Part shown: positions 37,218 to 38,782 of the stretch, piece by piece | How positions within the stretch are numbered: position 1 is the first letter of the stretch | Layout of the letters: every line of letters begins with the position of its first letter | Origin: Streptomyces sp. SID8352 | GTDB lineage: Bacteria; Actinomycetota; Actinomycetes; Streptomycetales; Streptomycetaceae | Direction of reading: 5' to 3' | Assembly (NCBI RefSeq): GCF_009862265.1 | Contig: NZ_WWGX01000096.1 | Location: 37,487 to 76,268, forward strand | DNA length: 38,782 nucleotides | Notes under the pieces: generated by a model | What the model was told of the DNA's origin: nothing | What the model saw: the letters and a program-made list of their open reading frames with translations, nothing else | Database searches by the model: none | Translations under genes and position numbers: made by a program

Positions 37218-37573
37218 TGGAAATCTTTCGCGAGTTCACCTTCGAAGCAGCGCACCGCCTGCCGCGCGTACCTGAGGGCCACAAGTGTGCCCGCCTCCAC
37301 GGCCACTCCTACAAGGTGATCGTGCACGTCGAAGCCCCCGTCGATGCAGAACTGGGCTGGGTGATGGACTTCGGCGACATCAAGCGGGCCTTCAAGCCCA
37401 TCGATGCTCAACTCGACCACTACTACCTGAACGACATCGAAGGCCTGGACAACCCCACCAGCGAGAACCTGGCCCGCTGGATCTGGGACCGGCTGATCGG
37501 CGAACTTCCCGCACTGTCCGAGATCACCGTGCGGGAAACCTGCACCTCCGGTTGCACTTATCGAGGCGTGTAA
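37217..37573 (+). CDS. queD: QueD, 6-carboxy-5,6,7,8-tetrahydropterin synthase
   Basis: This 118-residue member of the pterin synthase (PTPS) family converts dihydroneopterin triphosphate to carboxytetrahydropterin. The zinc histidines lie in AAHRL and LHGHSY, and the catalytic Cys lies in GHKCARLHGH near residue 24. PTSENLARW and the C-terminal VRETCTSGCTY are typical. The start overlaps the queE stop. It is a normal-length, intact member. Confidence 0.95.
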   Translation: MEIFREFTFEAAHRLPRVPEGHKCARLHGHSYKVIVHVEAPVDAELGWVMDFGDIKRAFKPIDAQLDHYYLNDIEGLDNPTSENLARWIWDRLIGELPALSEITVRETCTSGCTYRGV

Positions 37574-37576
37574 GGC

Positions 37577-38353
37577 ATGCACGACATCCAAAACGAAGCC
37601 GACCGCCGCGGCATTTCCATCGACGAGGTGGGCATCAGCGGCCTGCGTTACCCCCTCACCTTCGACGACGGCTACACCCGACAGCAGGGCATTGCTGACA
37701 TCAGCGTCACCGTCGGCCTGCAAGCCGACCGGCGCGGCACCCACATGAGCCGCATGATCGCGCTCGTGCACGAGGAAGTCGCCACGCTGACCCCGCAGGA
37801 GTTTCCCATCGCTCTCAAGCGTGGCCTCGCCCTGCTCGATGCACCGGCTCTCACCCTCGCCCTGACCCTGCCCATCGCCACGGCTGTCACCGCCCCCGCC
37901 AGCCAGCGGGAATCCTGGCAGGCCCACGACGTCACCGTCACCGGCCGCATCACCGCTTCCGGATGCACTGTCACCACCTCGGTGACCACGCACGTCACCA
38001 GCCTGTGCCCCTGCTCCAAAGCCATCTCCGACTACGGCGCCCACAACCAACGCAGCGAGATCACCCTGGAGATCACCGGCACCGACGACACCCCTTATCC
38101 CCTACCGGTCCACGAGATCATCCAGATGCTGCGTGCCACTGGCTCCGCTCCCGTCATCCCGCTTATCAAGCGGCCTGATGAACGCGTCGTCACCATGCAG
38201 GCCTACGACCACCCCGTGTTCGTCGAAGACATCATCCGGGACATAAGCCTCACCTGCCGAGACAAAGGGCTGACCCACACCGTCACGGCGAAGAACCTGG
38301 AAAGCATCCACAGCCACGACGCCATCGCGAGCCTCACTTACAACCACCACTGA
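37577..38353 (+). CDS. folE2: FolE2, GTP cyclohydrolase IB
   Basis: This 258-residue type IB GTP cyclohydrolase makes dihydroneopterin triphosphate, the first step toward preQ0. RGTHMSRM (54-61) and the SLCPCSKAISDYGAHNQRS stretch with its conserved Cys are diagnostic of FolE2 and absent from the classic zinc enzyme FolE. Carrying its own FolE2 frees the island from competition with the host folate pathway, which is an inference. It begins three bases after queD and ends the operon; a hairpin follows about 100 bp later. Confidence 0.94.
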   Translation: MHDIQNEADRRGISIDEVGISGLRYPLTFDDGYTRQQGIADISVTVGLQADRRGTHMSRMIALVHEEVATLTPQEFPIALKRGLALLDAPALTLALTLPIATAVTAPASQRESWQAHDVTVTGRITASGCTVTTSVTTHVTSLCPCSKAISDYGAHNQRSEITLEITGTDDTPYPLPVHEIIQMLRATGSAPVIPLIKRPDERVVTMQAYDHPVFVEDIIRDISLTCRDKGLTHTVTAKNLESIHSHDAIASLTYNHH

Positions 38354-38449
38354 CCCGCCACAGGCGGCAGGGCCTCGGCGTAGTCGCGTTGCGTCCGGTT
38401 TGTGATCATCCGAGGCCGAGGAGTGCGAGGGGCCATCGGGGATCGCGGG

Positions 38450-38477
38450 CGTTGCGTCGCAGGCCCGCGACGCAACG
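38450..38477. terminator. hairpin after folE2 / at the IS border
   Basis: Perfect 11-bp arms CGTTGCGTCGC (38450-38460) and GCGACGCAACG (38467-38477) surround AGGCCC. It lies between folE2 and the convergent transposase gene. It may be a terminator or part of the element's end. Confidence 0.55.
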
Positions 38478-38504
38478 TTGGAGCACAACGGTCTCTTAGA
38501 ACTC

Positions 38505-38782
38505 CTAACGCAATGACTTCAGGCGTCGCCAGCAGATGAGTGCGCATCCGAGGATGAGGAAGGCTTCGTGGATGTCGTCGCGTATCTCCCAGCGGATCCG
38601 CAGGCGGCGGAACCAGTGGAGGTGGGCGAAGGCCCGCTCGACGACCCACCGTTGGATGCCCAGGCCCGAGCCGTGCTCGGTGCCGCGTCGGGCGATCTGC
38701 GGTTTCACGCCGAGGGCGCGGACGAGGCGGCGGTACTTGTCGTGGTCGTAGCCGCGGTCGCCCAGCACCACGTCGGGACGGC
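38505..38782 (-). CDS. IS5-family transposase, C-terminal part (runs off window)
   Basis: About 92 codons of the C-terminus are visible. VVLGDRGYDHDKYRRL holds the second catalytic Asp and WVVERAFAHLHWFRRLRIRW the catalytic Glu of the DDE triad, both typical of IS5-group (IS427-like) transposases of actinomycetes. The TAG stop is at 38505-38507 on the minus strand. The frame is open up to the window edge, so the gene may be intact. It reads toward folE2 and marks the right border of the island as mobile DNA. Confidence 0.88.
   Translation of the reverse strand, partial: RPDVVLGDRGYDHDKYRRLVRALGVKPQIARRGTEHGSGLGIQRWVVERAFAHLHWFRRLRIRWEIRDDIHEAFLILGCALICWRRLKSLR

Noticed and set aside
35884..38353. 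Toyocamycin/sangivamycin-type antibiotic cluster or tRNA queuosine operon
   Set aside because: No nucleoside tailoring genes, queF, queA or queG are seen. The preQ0 genes diverge directly from dpdC-B-A-B.

Overview
The window is high-GC actinomycete DNA, most likely Streptomyces or a close relative. Coding is dense, GTG and TTG starts are common, many genes overlap by 1 to 8 bases, and one biosynthetic gene carries the rare TTA codon. The window joins the edge of a natural-product gene cluster to a complete Dpd-type island that replaces guanine in DNA with 7-deazaguanine. Short relics of insertion sequences and broken genes lie between and beside them.

Region 1 (3-11220), biosynthetic cluster edge. 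A leftward operon encodes two acyl carrier proteins, two ketosynthases with complete Cys-His-His triads and a small ketosynthase-like protein between them. A Sfp-type phosphopantetheinyl transferase and an adenylate-forming acyl ligase follow. A rightward operon encodes a fused aminodeoxychorismate synthase (PabAB), a class IV aminotransferase-fold lyase (PabC-like) and a small chorismate mutase. I infer a type II polyene or aryl-polyene-like assembly line primed with a chorismate-derived amino-aryl acid. The product is not determined. A mycothiol-dependent-isomerase-family gene follows.

Region 2 (11221-13252), a degenerate junction. It holds strong hairpins, a truncated IS110-family transposase with a stop and a frameshift, and two leftward gene relics with broken frames. 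No intact gene was found.

Region 3 (13253-38353), the Dpd island, in three transcription units. (a) A rightward operon of eight coupled genes, dpdE-F-G-H-I-J-K-D, encodes three helicases, an ATPase, a coiled-coil protein, a PLD-fold protein and two proteins of unknown mechanism; by family knowledge this is the restriction module. (b) A leftward operon, dpdC-dpdB2-dpdA-dpdB1, is the modification module. It contains a TGT-like transglycosylase that inserts preQ0 into DNA, two DGQHR-type DpdB paralogues and a DpdC-like protein expected to convert preQ0 to the amide. (c) A rightward operon, queC-queE-queD-folE2, makes preQ0 from GTP. Units (b) and (c) diverge from a 123-bp control region. Units (a) and (b) converge on a short spacer with a hairpin and a helicase scar. 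The logic runs: GTP, then preQ0 (FolE2, QueD, QueE, QueC), then insertion in DNA (DpdA with DpdB), then probable amide formation (DpdC), with the DpdD-K proteins attacking DNA that lacks the mark.

Region 4 (38354-38782) is a hairpin and the 3' end of an IS5-family transposase that runs off the window. The less GC-rich look of the island by eye, together with transposase relics on both sides, points to acquisition by horizontal transfer.
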